A model generated the notes under the pieces. The model searched no databases. It saw nothing but the letters and a program-made list of their open reading frames with translations, and had not been told where the DNA came from. Shown one piece after another: positions 9,930-19,799 of a stretch of DNA of 32,775 nt. The stretch's first letter is position 1. Each line of letters opens with the position of its first letter. The position numbers and the translations under genes are program-made. This stretch comes from Gnetum montanum (Eukaryota; Streptophyta; Gnetopsida; Gnetales; Gnetaceae), in NCBI GenBank assembly GCA_015680685.1, contig MNCI01017547.1:1-32775 (forward strand), written 5' to 3'.

Positions 9930-10388
9930 TGCACTTTAGAACTACTACACAACATGAAGAACTACAATTGGTAACATATCATATAGTTTGGTTTATGCGT
10001 TTGAAGCCATCTTGCCTCTTGACTTGTAGGTCCCATTGTTCTATGTAATCCTCTCAAGCTTCATTGACGAGGCTCAAAAAATGGGTTTAGAACCATGGAC
10101 CTTGACTCGATAGAGGAGGATCATGTGTAAACTCTTGATCACATCAAGTGGTACCAAGAAATACAATAGTAGAAACACTGTCACAATCAACATCAATGCT
10201 TAATCAAGAAAGGGGACTTAGTCCTCAAGGCCATTTGTGAATCCATTGACAAATTTTCAATCAACTAGTAAGGGCCTTTCTTGGTCATCAAGGCTTATGA
10301 AAATGGGGCATTCAAGCTTGCTGATCACAATGGCAATGAATTTTCCAATCTAGTGAACTACTCGTATCTAAAGCCATATTACACCTAG
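9930..10388 (+). pseudogene. Integrase C-terminal region with GPF (GPY/F-like) module
   Basis: Pieces of the conserved C-terminal half are readable: YSLVYAFEAILPLDL followed by TAG at 10027-10029, where relatives have Gln, then DHIKWYQ, KKGDLVLKA, and the module GPFLVIKAYENGAFKL ending in NYSYLKPYY and TAG at 10386-10388. This is the usual C-terminus of Tat/Athila-type integrases, so pol ends here. The non-coding 3' part of the element begins after it. Confidence 0.85.
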
Positions 10389-10419
10389 CATGTAATGTCG
10401 CATCATGACAAAGAAAGGT

Positions 10420-10986
10420 AAGCATTAATCCGCTACGACTATAAACTGGCAAAGCATAAGTTTGCTACAACTATAAACTAGCGTAACATAGTCCACTACG
10501 ACTATCACCTAGCAAAGCATAAGTCTATTATGACTATAAACTGGCATCACATAGTCCACTACGACTATCACCTAGCAAAGCATAAGTCTATTATGACTAT
10601 AAACTGGCATAGCATAGTCCACTACGACTATAAATTGGCATAGCAATTCTGTTATGACTATAAAATGGCACAACATAGTCCGCTACAACTATAAACTAAT
10701 ATCGCATAGTCTACTATGACTATAAACTAGCAAAGCATAAGTATGCTATGACTATAAATTGGCATAGACCATTCACTATGATGCTAAATTGGCATAACTC
10801 TTCCTTAGATCAAGACATCAAACTGGCACAACATCCATCATTTGCGAAGACTTTAAACTAGCACGCAATAGTTTGCTATGACTATAAACTAGCACATCAT
10901 GATCTTCTAGGACCTTAAACTAGGTCCACAAGCTACTAGGACCTTAAACTAGCAAAGCATATGGTGTACTAGAACCTTAAACTAGG
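10420..10986 (+). repeat. Minisatellite array of about 18 copies of a 31-32 bp unit in the element's 3' UTR
   Basis: The unit is near ctacgactataaactggcaa followed by agcatagtcca. Early copies carry gactataaact and later ones, from about 10910, carry ggaccttaaactag, like the array upstream of RT. Arrays between pol and the 3' LTR are known from Tat/Ogre elements and can seed satellites. Copies are diverged, so the array has not been homogenised recently. Confidence 0.9.
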
Positions 10987-10989
10987 TTT

Positions 10990-12030
10990 TCAATTTAACA
11001 CACATAGTTCTATGGATAGGTGAGTGAAAATACTTCCAAGTCCATGCCATTTTCCCACATCTTGTGGGTAGGGTAGCAACTTTGCAATTCTAGAATGAAT
11101 TCTTATCATCAGAAGAGACCTCTAGAACATTTGCAGTGTTACTACCCTTTGACATTTTTTTGATCTTTCAAAAATATCCTTGGGCATTTTGCTAACCTTT
11201 CAAAGCTACTACCATGGTTGCCAACACTACTAGCTTTGGGCTACACTTATAGCATTACCAACCTTGGGAATTTCATTATTGATTGGAGCTCTCATCATCA
11301 ACATAACCTTCTGGAGTAGTGGCAACATTACAACCCCCATCTCCTCATCGACTCTTTTGAGGTCTTTCACTTGCTCAGGCACTCACCATCAATGTGGTTG
11401 CTAGAGCTCTTATAGCCTTCTTACTTTGGCACCTCCATTGGTTTTCCTACACTATCTGTTCAAGATCTTGCAACTAGCTCAACTGTTGCAACATTTTTAG
11501 TATACTCTCATCTCATTTTGTGTGGTTGTTTCTTTTTTTCTTTGCATTGTGTTTGTAGGATGAAGCCATAGAGGTTGTTGTGCAAAGACACATCTCATTG
11601 TAGTGGTAAGTCACCACATTACTCTAATGTGCATAATCAGACTAGCTAAACCACTCAAGAGTGCACATCCTTATAACCCCACTATAGCCTATTTGCATTC
11701 ACCTATTTTACTTTACATTTCCTACCTTCCCCTACATTATCAAGGTTGCAAACCATTCCAATGCACATGACACCTCTTTATGTCAATTGCAGAAGCCATA
11801 GTGGACATAATGTAGCTCATCCTCTAGGGTTCGTCTATAGGCTATTCAAAGCCCAAGTGGATGTAGCACAACTCATTTTAGGGAGGAAACATCTATCCTA
11901 TAGATGTGACATGGTTGTACTAAAGCAAATCTTGTTAGGTGGCACGTAGCCCACTTGAAAAAAAGCATCTAGTAGCTAGCATCTCGCAATGTCTAGAACC
12001 CAAAGTAGGTTCACCACATGGTCAAAATGC
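10990..12030. other. Non-coding 3' region of the plus-strand element; no gene seen
   Basis: About 1 kb between the minisatellite and the polypurine tract. Short open frames exist (for example 11746-11949), but none gives a recognisable protein. Long 3' untranslated regions of this kind are usual in Tat elements. Confidence 0.5.
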
Positions 12031-12033
12031 AAC

Positions 12034-12048
12034 AAAAAAAAGAGGGGG
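12034..12048 (+). other. Polypurine tract (plus-strand priming site)
   Basis: An unbroken purine run, AAAAAAAAGAGGGGG, is immediately followed by TG, the canonical start of an LTR. It lies downstream of pol and the 3' minisatellite, exactly where a 3' polypurine tract is expected. Confidence 0.7.
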
Positions 12049-12130
12049 TGGGGTGCAAATCATGTCACTAAGAAAAGATTAGTAGAGCTACAATTTCACA
12101 ACTAGTCCAACCTTGAATCTGTATCAACCT

Positions 12131-12246
12131 TCTCATAAGCACTCCAAAAAGAGGTCAAAATTTTAGGGGCAAGCCATTCTAGTCCCATGGGCATGAACTC
12201 TTTCATAAGCACTCCAATGAGAGGTCACTATATTGGTGACAAGCCA
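12131..12246 (+). repeat. Direct duplication inside U3 (about 46-bp copies, 70 bp apart)
   Basis: 12131-12176 and 12201-12246 share the frame ttcataagcactccaa ... gaggtca ... aagcca with scattered differences. This is a short, old tandem duplication in the LTR promoter region. Confidence 0.65.
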
Positions 12247-12519
12247 CCTTAGTGGTGCATTTTGTAGTATCACATTATTTACATTTCATTCCCTCATTAT
12301 CCCCTAATGCATTCCCTACATCCTTATCTCCAAGAATTCCATTTTCCTTACCACTCTTGAGCATGGTGAAGCAACATCTGGTTCGGTATTAATGGGCAAT
12401 GTTGATGCCAAGCCTACTATGGTGTTTTATGTTCTTTGTCGATGTCTCTTGGGCCACTCCTCTAGATGTCAACAAAGAGGGGCCAATGAAACACCACAAA
12501 ATTTGGGCTCTTGGGTCTC

Positions 12520-13075
12520 AACTTCAAATTTTTCTAAGTGTCAAAACTTGGAAAGTTTTTTGTAAGTATTGAGACTATGCTCTCCACTACTAGGACTATG
12601 CTCCATAGCATAGTCAGCGTAGTTGACACAAACAGTCCATATTTGCAAAATTTTTATAAGTGCTGACAGTAGCTGCAAAATTTTCTAAGGGTGGGACTAT
12701 GCTCTCCTTGCTAGGATCATGCTCTAGAGTGTAGTCAGCACACCAATGGCTAGTTTTACAAATTTTCCTAAGTGCCAAGGTAGAGGCTATGAGGCTTGCT
12801 GAGGATGGAAGAAATAGTTTGGCATATTTTCTAACTTCTGAGGCTATGGTCCCTACTATGCTTGAGAGTGAAGTTAGTGTAGGCTACACAAAGACATTAA
12901 TTTTTGCTAAATTTTCCTAAGTATCAAGGCCATGGTTTCCCTACTAAGACTACACTCTAAAGCATAGTCAACATAGTCTACATTGTACCTCATCTTTTGG
13001 AAACATTTGCCTAACTATTGGGCTACACTCTAGACTGTAGTCAGTGTAGTCATGCAGAACTACCTCTAGAAGCCT
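12520..13075 (+). repeat. Degenerate U3 repeats (4-5 copies, about 90-145 bp) with palindromic cores
   Basis: Each copy has an aaatttt(c/t)ctaagtg lead-in and a core built on gactatgctctccctactag...agcatagtcagcgtagt. The best core, 12594-12615, is a perfect 9-bp inverted repeat (gactatgct / agcatagtc) with a 4-nt loop. Other cores are decayed versions. Repeats in U3 often act as enhancers; any role here is inference. Confidence 0.65.
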
Positions 13076-13455
13076 CTAGAACTCAACACTAGCTAGCATC
13101 TCAGTTTTGACATTCTTTCAACAAGAAAGATCATAATTTTGCATTTCTTTTGCATCTCCCATTTATTCCCAAATTGTACCTATGCTCAACACCACTTGAG
13201 AGAGTGGATAGTATAGTTTCAGTGTGTAATCTCCAAAATTGCACTTTTACATTTTTTTAGGTACCTGGCAGTTTGTTTGTCACTTGCACATGCAGTCTTG
13301 ATAGCATAGTCATAGTCCAGCAGTCTCACAAGGTCCACTGGAGCACACCAGTAGAATACCATCTGCTTTAGTGGGAGCGTAGTTGAGGCTAGTGTAGTCC
13401 CAACTACCCCTCTACCACATGGTGCTTGATCCATAGTTCACAGCAACCCTAAGCC

Positions 13456-13463
13456 TATAAATA
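13456..13463 (+). promoter_or_regulatory. TATA box of the 3' LTR
   Basis: CCTATAAATACGC matches the plant TATA consensus well and lies about 1.4 kb into the LTR, after the U3 repeats. Transcription would start near 13490. Confidence 0.6.
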
Positions 13464-13989
13464 CGCTAGAATTTCACATTTTAGGTGTTGGAAACTCTTT
13501 CATTCAGTTGGAGAATTTGAGCATTGGAATTCTTGACATTTGACATCTGAGCACACTTGGCATTTTGGTGAACTTTGAGACACCACTTGGCACCATTGCA
13601 CACCACCATAACACTATTGCATATTGTAGCCTACTACAGCTTGCATGACATTGCAACAACCAACTCGACAGGCCCATACTTCATGGAATTTTTTTTTCAT
13701 AGCCTAGATTCCCTGAGACTATAATTACACTACCTACTATACTTGTTTGTTCACTACATACCTCCTCAACTTTCTCTTTGTAGTTAACTATGCTCCCTCC
13801 ATTTGGGGTGATGCTTCTTTCTCTCTTGCTTACATCTTGTACATTTTTAGCATTTTCTCTTGCATTTTAGCATTTCACTCATATTTTTTCCATTTTTTCA
13901 TACATTTTCATGTTTGCAATCTTGATTTGCATGAAAAACATTGACTACCCTCACCCTTGTAGACACCATGGATGTTGCAAACACTGTGC

Positions 13990-15386
13990 AAACCCCCCAC
14001 ATTCATTTGTCGTAACGCCCTATAAGTCCTAGTTTGATTAACAAGACCATTCTGGGCACCCCAACTCTACTTTCTGGTAGGCCCTCATGCAAATGTAGGA
14101 TCAAGGTTGTATGATCATGGACCTCTCAGTGTCTTGTTCTAGCCTCTGACATTTTTGGTCACTACATTTACCTTCTTTGGAGTATTCTTTCATTTCAAAT
14201 ATTTAGAGTTCCTTACCCTTGGAAGTCTTTGGATTATTACACTTCCATTCTTTGTGTCTCATTTCACCATAATTGAAGTAATGAAGGCTGGATGCATGGC
14301 CATTTCCTTGACATTTTTAATACTTGAAGTAGTATTTCTTGGAATCTTAGCCCTTGGACTTATCTTGCTTCTCATTGGTATCTTTCTTGGCATTTCCATT
14401 CTTATTGGCTTCTTTCTCACTTTCAAAAGATTTGAAGTTCTTGTCCTTAGAAGATTTAGGACCTCTAGTATAACCTTGAAGTTTCTTTTTATCCTTAAAA
14501 GCTAATTCAAAATCCTCATCCAATGTTTAGGGCTCATGGAAGGTTAGCTCTTGTTGATACTCCATTTTTAGTCCTCCTTGAAAGTTGGATGCTTGTTCAT
14601 AATCACTCCAATGAACTTTTTCCAGCTGAAAAGCCTCACAAAATTCCATGTATTAGTCCTTCATACTGTTATCATCTTGCCTTAGGTACTTCAATTTTTG
14701 GATGGCCTCTTGTCTATGATGAATCTTCTCAAATTTTATATTTGGCATGAACTACATTAAAGATTAATCCTTAATAGGAGTACCAATATTCACCTTGTAA
14801 GAATGACTTTCCTTCTCCCACCATATAAGTGCTATGGCTTCCAATTTGGTTTTAGCAAAATACACCTTCTGATGATTTTCCACATCTTCAAGTTCAAAGT
14901 AATTGTTAATCATTTTTAACCAAGAGAGAAAAGCTTTAGTTTCTTCCATGCCATTGAAGGTTTTGACTTCAACATGATGCATCCTTGAAGCATGTTTGAA
15001 AGCTCTTTCAAAAGTAAATTGAATACCTTCACCTTGCTTTCTTTGAGGCTTATAAGAAAGTTCGTTTTCCCATTTTTTAGGAAAAATGTAACCTTGAGAC
15101 TTATTTTTAGCACTAGGACCATGAAGAACAACATAATCTTAAGGTTCTTATTCTGCAAAGAATTCATCTTCAAAGGAAATATCATCTTCAAGGGATGGCA
15201 TTGAGAAATGTCTTAAAGAAGATCTTGGTGAAGAATTTCATACCCTTTCTTGGATGCTTTTGGTGAAGTAGCATGTCCTTTGTTCTCTCAAAGGATTTTA
15301 ATTTTCTCAATAATGAGCTTGAGAGAATTTCTCTTATCATCCATGTCTTGTGATAAAGCTTGAACTATCTTCGTCTTTGGAGGCAT
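13990..15386 (-). pseudogene. gag: Decayed Ty3-type gag (Retrotrans_gag) with CCHC-knuckle remnant
   Basis: The likely start is the ATG at 15386 (MPPKTKIVQALSQDMDDKR). A frameshift near 15240 moves to the frame of the main domain. That frame gives KTFNGMEETKAFLSWLKMIN, a KVYFAKTKLEAIALIWWEK block and a QASNFQGGLKMEYQQ helix, the usual gag capsid pattern ending in WW. A Lys-rich linker and a knuckle-like CQGNGHA near 14300 follow. Five or more in-frame stops interrupt it. No protease or RT is seen further down, and the copy is cut off near 13990, against the 3' LTR of the plus-strand element. With an initiator-Met-type primer site upstream it could be a chromovirus or another Ty3 type. It differs from the Tat gag at 19.8-23.2 kb. 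Confidence 0.8.
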
Positions 15387-15732
15387 GATGAAGATTGATC
15401 TAAGAGGTAATTTTCACAAAATTCTACAAGGAAAGGTGAAAGTTTTCATGATTTCTCAAGGAATGAAACAAGAAATTCTTAGATCTTAAGAGAAATAAGC
15501 ATACTATCTTCAAACCCTAGCTATTACAAGCCAATGGGCATACAACTCCACAATTATCTTCCAATTCTTAAAAGATATGACAACCTTAGGGATCAAAGGA
15601 AAATTTTCAAATCCTAAGTTGAGTAGAACAAGTAGAAAGAGAGAATTCATACAAGATTTAGAATTTGGAGTGATTCTTTGCAATTGAGATGAGAATTATT
15701 TACTTAAATAAAGTTGTCTTCAATTCCAAGAC

Positions 15733-15744
15733 ACTCTAATATCA
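15733..15744 (-). other. Primer-binding site, decayed match to initiator Met tRNA
   Basis: The minus strand reads TGATATTAGAGT, against TGGTATCAGAGC for a site complementary to initiator-Met tRNA. All three differences are G-to-A or C-to-T. It lies about 350 bp before the gag ATG and 3 bp from a TG/CA LTR terminus at 15748. Confidence 0.65.
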
Positions 15745-15747
15745 ATA

Positions 15748-16004
15748 TGATAAGGAGCTCCCATGGATTCCACAATTCAAGGTCTCTCAAAGTCACATAA
15801 CAGAAAATTTGAATAAGAAAACGAAAATGAAAGCTTTATTCTCTCTCAAATGAAGAATTTACATATGAAAGAAAGCACAATTGCCAAGGATAGAAAAGAG
15901 ATTCAATCAAACGCTCACACAATCAATAAAAGAAATCACACACTCACATGGATGATGATCAAGGCACCTTGCCAAGACTCTATCTCTCTCTACTATTCTC
16001 TCAC

Positions 16005-16047
<43 letters not shown>

Positions 16048-16440
16048 CCTTCTAGACTCTCTTTCTTAAATTGAAGGCCCAAAAGGTTTATTTACATTGC
16101 TTTTCCCTATTTCTTCATCTTCCCTCTACTTTATCATTCAATTTAATGTTCATTAAAATCCATGTAAGACATCTATGAAAATTAGTAAACATCTATACCA
16201 AGTGTAGAGGATATCAAAGTAGATGTCTTGGAGTAGACATCTTGGCACCTATAATTGGGAGATCTCACTTGTAAGGCCAAAATACAAAAATGCTTTTTTT
16301 AAGGCTTGGAACCTTAGGACACCTCCAAACAAGTCCCCATAGCTCCCAGAACATTGTAGAGCATTAAAAATAATCCCAAAACACCACCATGCCAAAACTT
16401 GAAGGAAAGATACCATTAACAGATAGATGTTACTTTGGCC
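15748..16440 (-). repeat. Candidate 5' LTR of the minus-strand gag element; outer end unknown
   Basis: It begins (plus strand) TGATAAGGAGC, three bases after the primer site, so the inner terminus is credible. A TATA-like GTAAATAAACC on the minus strand stands at 16085-16095, and a (CT)18 microsatellite lies between. The outer limit is only bracketed, by the LINE remnant that starts near 16735. Confidence 0.45.
16008..16044 (+). repeat. (CT)18 microsatellite
   Basis: A pure TC/CT run of about 37 bp, preceded by less regular tctctc stretches from 15981. It reads (GA)n on the strand of the surrounding LTR, downstream of its TATA-like box. Confidence 0.95.
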
Positions 16441-16734
16441 TGTTTGATGTCTAATTCACCACCATGGCCTAATTTTCTCAAGCATATCTTTTAAAATTGT
16501 AATATGATTGTAATTTTAATATTTACTAAGTTTGCATCATAACTTTCAAATGTATTTAGAAATCAGTGAATCAATAATAGAAATGACTTAAGGAAAAAGA
16601 AGACAGTGAAGAAAGTTCTTAGAACAACTATTACACATTTAGGTTTTCTTTGTATAAGTAAATTTCTTAAAAGTAGCATCCAAACACCATATCTATTAAT
16701 GTACTTTACAATCCATTTTCCTAAAAAAAAATAT

Positions 16735-17795
16735 CTTGCTTATAATGATTAATAAGGCCAAGTTCTCTATCTATCCTGCTATTAGTGAAAATATCCTAAG
16801 CAACTCTAGAAAATCCTTTTCTATGTTGCTTAGCAAATAAAAAAAATTAACAAACAATATGATCAATTATATCATAAATTTTCAAAGTCCAACAACTAGA
16901 GTAATTAACATGAGTTAATTGAAGAATTTCCTTAATAACTAAAACTTTGCTAATAAGGATGAGTTTTTTCTATTTTCATTTATTAAGCTTCTTTTCAATT
17001 TTATCAACCACATAATTTCACAAAATAGAAAGATTAGGGCCAAAGAAAAAATTATTCCTAAAATAGTTAAGAAAGAATATTTTTTCAAGATTTTCCAAGG
17101 CTTGAGAGTAATATTCTTATTAATATTTTCATTATAATAAACAAAAAAATTTGGGAATTGGCTTAAAAGCTAGATAATATGTAGTAATCCTCTACTCTTG
17201 CTAAACGAGTGTTGATATGTTGTCTAAAATTATTTGATCATCAGAGAAAGAATCATTTGCAAAGTGCATGTTAAGTAATTGTATACATTGGTCATCAATT
17301 AAAGTTCCTTTAATGATATTTATTTGTAGATCATAATGTAGATTATGTGACAGAAAGTATGCTATAATAATAAAAAGATTGGGAGCTAGAGGACAACCTT
17401 GATAAACTAACCATTAAAGAGAAAAGGAGGAACTTAATCTAAAATTAGTAGCAACTTGAGTATCAACATTAATGAGTAGGGTATGGACAAGACAAATAAA
17501 ATAATCATCAAATCCCAATTTATAGAAAAAAAAATTTATTTAATCCTATCATAAGCTTTAGAATAATCTAACCTAATAAAAGTAATTTCTTGGTTAGTAT
17601 TAGAAGCCTAGTTCATTCCCTTTTAAGTTGTAATAATGTTATTTAAGATATATCTACCTTTAACAAAACCATTTTGTTCAAATTTGATGATATATTTAAT
17701 CAGCTTCTAAATTTGACAAGCCATGCATTTAGCTACAATTTTATAAGTATTATTAAGAGTAATAGGCGTCAAATTATCAATATGTTAGAATCTAG
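16735..17795 (-). pseudogene. LINE (non-LTR) reverse transcriptase remnant
   Basis: Minus-strand frames from 17790 downward give NLTPITLNNTYKIVAKCMAC, then EQNGFVKGRYILNNI, LDYSKAYDRIK (about 17544-17570), QGCPLAP-like residues, and the FADD box as FAND (17252-17263), so a catalytic Asp has become Asn. The C-terminal part continues in other frames with VVDKIEKKLNK, LILISKVLVIKEIL and a final GLINHYK near 16740. This order matches plant L1-type ORF2. Only about 1 kb remains: endonuclease and N-terminal RT are missing beyond 17795, consistent with 5' truncation, and no poly-A tail is visible at the 3' side. Stops and shifts are frequent. Confidence 0.85.
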
Positions 17796-17799
17796 CCCT

Positions 17800-19400
17800 A
17801 AAGGAGGTTGATGTAGCTACCCAAGGCCTCTCCAATCTCCCATGGATAGTAATTATTGAAAGCTCTACTGCCATGACTCCCAGACACATAAGTTCTAATC
17901 ATTTTATGTAAATCTTCGTTGTAATCCTAGGCATTTTTGGTTGTCTGGTTTCTTTTGTTGATTGGAATTAAATTTTATAAAATTCCTACATTAGATCTAG
18001 GATATTTTTATGGGTTTTTTATGTTTCTTGGGATGTGGGGTTGGTGTGTATTGAAGTATAAATTTTCTTTTAACTATTTCTATGTGTTTTAGGTAATTTT
18101 GGGTAAAAGGAAACACCATTTTTGTATTTTTTTGTGATCAAATGGTTTAGAAATTTTATTTTTTATGGTGATGGAATTATAGTACTATGTTTAATGGTCA
18201 AACAAGTTTTTGAACCACTACATTCTGAGTGATGATTAATTCTCTAGGAATTTTTTCGTAAACAAGTTCAAAGTGGGGTTTCAGTTTTTGGCCATTCGTA
18301 TTTTTTCTGTCAAAATTGTTAAGAATTTTTTGGTTCTTAGGTTTTATATTTTGATTTTTTTTAACAATTCTAATAGTTGTAGAATCACTAAATTTTTATG
18401 TGTGGTTAATTTTTCACAAATGTTTTTGTAAACTCATGCAAAGTATGGTTTTGCTGTTACGATGTTGTTCTTGTTAATTTTTCATTTTTTTTAAAGAATG
18501 GATAGGAATTTTTATGGTTTATAATTTCAGGTCTTTAGTTTATTATCTAAGGATTCCAATAGCTATAGAATCATTGAATTTGGTTACATAGTTGATTTTT
18601 GATGAATTTTTTAGTAAAGTAGTGTAAAGTGAAGTTTTTTGGTTATTATAGTTTTACCCTTGTGAAGATGGGAAATGTTCTCACCTTGGAAAATTTTTCT
18701 CAGCAACGTCCTAGGGTTTTGGGGATACTTTGAGGTTTTGGAAGTGTTAGGGAGGTTTTGGAAGTGTTTTTACAAGTTTTTAAAAGTTCTGATATTTTTA
18801 TTAGTCATCTACTATAGTCGTTTTCTATAGTTTTGTATTGTTGTGCAATTTTTGTTGAATATTGTTATGGCTTTGTGTTGAGTTTTAAATTTTCACCAAA
18901 CTTGGAATCTTAATGTAGATGCCAAATTTTGTTAATTTTTTTACCTACACATTTCCATAGAAATTTTTTTTTAGTTATGATCTATCATTTTGGACCAAGT
19001 ATAAACCATTCTATATAGTTACAGTTTTGGCCATGAAAACTGCAAAGCTACTTGTGTATACAAGCAACATTGGTGTTGTTTTTTTGCATTTTCTTAGTTA
19101 TGTTCATAGCTTCAAAAAGTTATTTACATGTTGGTTTTTAGTTCTCAATAGTCATTTGAATTTCTAGAAAATTTGAACTAATCCTCCTGGAGTTTTTACT
19201 ACAACTAGTTTCACCATTAACTAGGGTGCATAATAAAATTTTGTAAAATCAAATTTGGGATTTGTGACTATTTTTGATTATTGATTAAACTTTTTTGATT
19301 GTGATATAGACACCAAGTGATGCCAGTGGCCCTAGTGGTGAATATTGAAGTGCTTCACAACCGCATCCAGCAGCCCCTTACTACCATCTACTTGGTTATG
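17800..19400. other. T-rich non-coding stretch
   Basis: Strongly T-rich on the plus strand, with no long frame. It contains about three degenerate tandem copies at 18120-18680. Near 19310 a tttttgattgtgatatag resembles a splice acceptor, followed by a short Ser/Pro-rich reading (ASGPSGEY). I could not connect this to any gene. Confidence 0.4.
18120..18680 (+). repeat. Degenerate tandem repeat, about 3 copies of roughly 175 bp
   Basis: Copies share a series of blocks: (a/t)ttctaatagttgtagaatcac, then ggttaatttttcacaaattt, gtaaactcatgcaaagt and a ggttttgctgttacgat region. They differ by many substitutions and indels. They have no link to the 32-bp minisatellite. Confidence 0.5.
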
Positions 19401-19417
19401 GCCATTGATTATTTCAT

Positions 19418-19505
19418 TTAGGCCTTGGTGGACTATGAGGATGCTAGTTTTAGGCCTTGGTGGACTATGAGGTTGCTAGTTTTAGGCCTTGATGGGCTAT
19501 GGTTC
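19418..19505 (-). repeat. Minisatellite, 3 copies with a 32-bp period, next to gag-protease copy 1
   Basis: ggccttggtggactatgagg starts at 19421 and 19453, with a variant at 19485, an exact 32-bp spacing. Reverse-complemented, the unit is the one flanking pol on the plus strand (catagtccac...ggcc taaaactagc). It marks the 3' limit of copy 1 as far as I can follow it. Confidence 0.85.
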
Positions 19506-19799
19506 ATACATTACCTAGCAGGTATGGGATGCTCTTGAAAGAGCATACAAGGATAGAATCAATAATGAATTTTGATATAATGTTGTGAAGGTAAATAATT
19601 GATTAGCAAAAGAAGGGATGAAATGAGTACCATGAAATTATTGTTTGATCTTTAATAGATCAATGAGTTCCTTTTTTATGATCTTGTTTTCACAATCTCT
19701 ATTGTTTAACATGGTAAGTTACATGCATTAACATTGACCACCCCATGTTGTAGAGTCAATACTTCTATCATTGTTATTGTGTTTGTTGGTGGTGGTCCT

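Larger units (their letters stand above)
6919..10388 (+). pseudogene. pol: Decayed Ty3/gypsy Tat-type pol: RT - RNase H - archaeal-like RNase H - integrase
   Basis: Four enzymatic domains follow one another in the order typical of the Tat/Ogre lineage. The first part (to about 7265) matches the linker before RT and contains VFAWSYKDI. RT, RNase H, aRNase H and integrase are listed separately. Coding moves between all three frames (shifts near 7070, 8100 and 9720, among others) and carries dozens of stops, many of them TAG where the family has Gln. No gag or protease is found upstream in this orientation. Downstream come a minisatellite array, a polypurine tract and an LTR, the expected 3' end of such an element. 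The copy is ancient and cannot make a protein. Lineage assignment rests on the second RNase H and on the integrase C-terminus, from knowledge of the family. Confidence 0.9.
12049..13690 (+). repeat. 3' LTR of the plus-strand Tat-type element; right end approximate
   Basis: It starts TGGGGTGCAAATC directly after the polypurine tract. U3 is about 1.4 kb and contains a duplicated segment (12131-12246) and a series of palindromic repeats (12520-13075). A plant TATA box stands at 13456. R and U5 follow, and one possible end is the ...ACTTCA near 13683. No 5' LTR with the same start was found upstream of 6600, so termini could not be checked against a partner. The right end could lie as far as about 13950. 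Confidence 0.6.

Noticed and set aside
10420-10986. CRISPR-like array (about 32-bp repeated unit)
   Set aside because: There are no unique spacers between units; the repeat is head-to-tail, drifts throughout, and lies in the 3' region of a plant retrotransposon.
13747-13944. Hydrophobic plus-strand frame resembling membrane segments
   Set aside because: The Phe/Leu richness comes from T-rich LTR DNA; it has no homologous pattern and lies in or beside U5.
14155-14505. 116-codon plus-strand frame that looks like a multi-pass membrane protein
   Set aside because: It is the antisense shadow of the Lys/Glu-rich linker of the minus-strand gag; reversing Lys and Glu codons gives Phe, Leu and Ile.
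15850-16074. Plus-strand frame ending in a Ser-Leu repeat
   Set aside because: The Ser-Leu tail is the translated (CT)n microsatellite in an LTR, not a protein.
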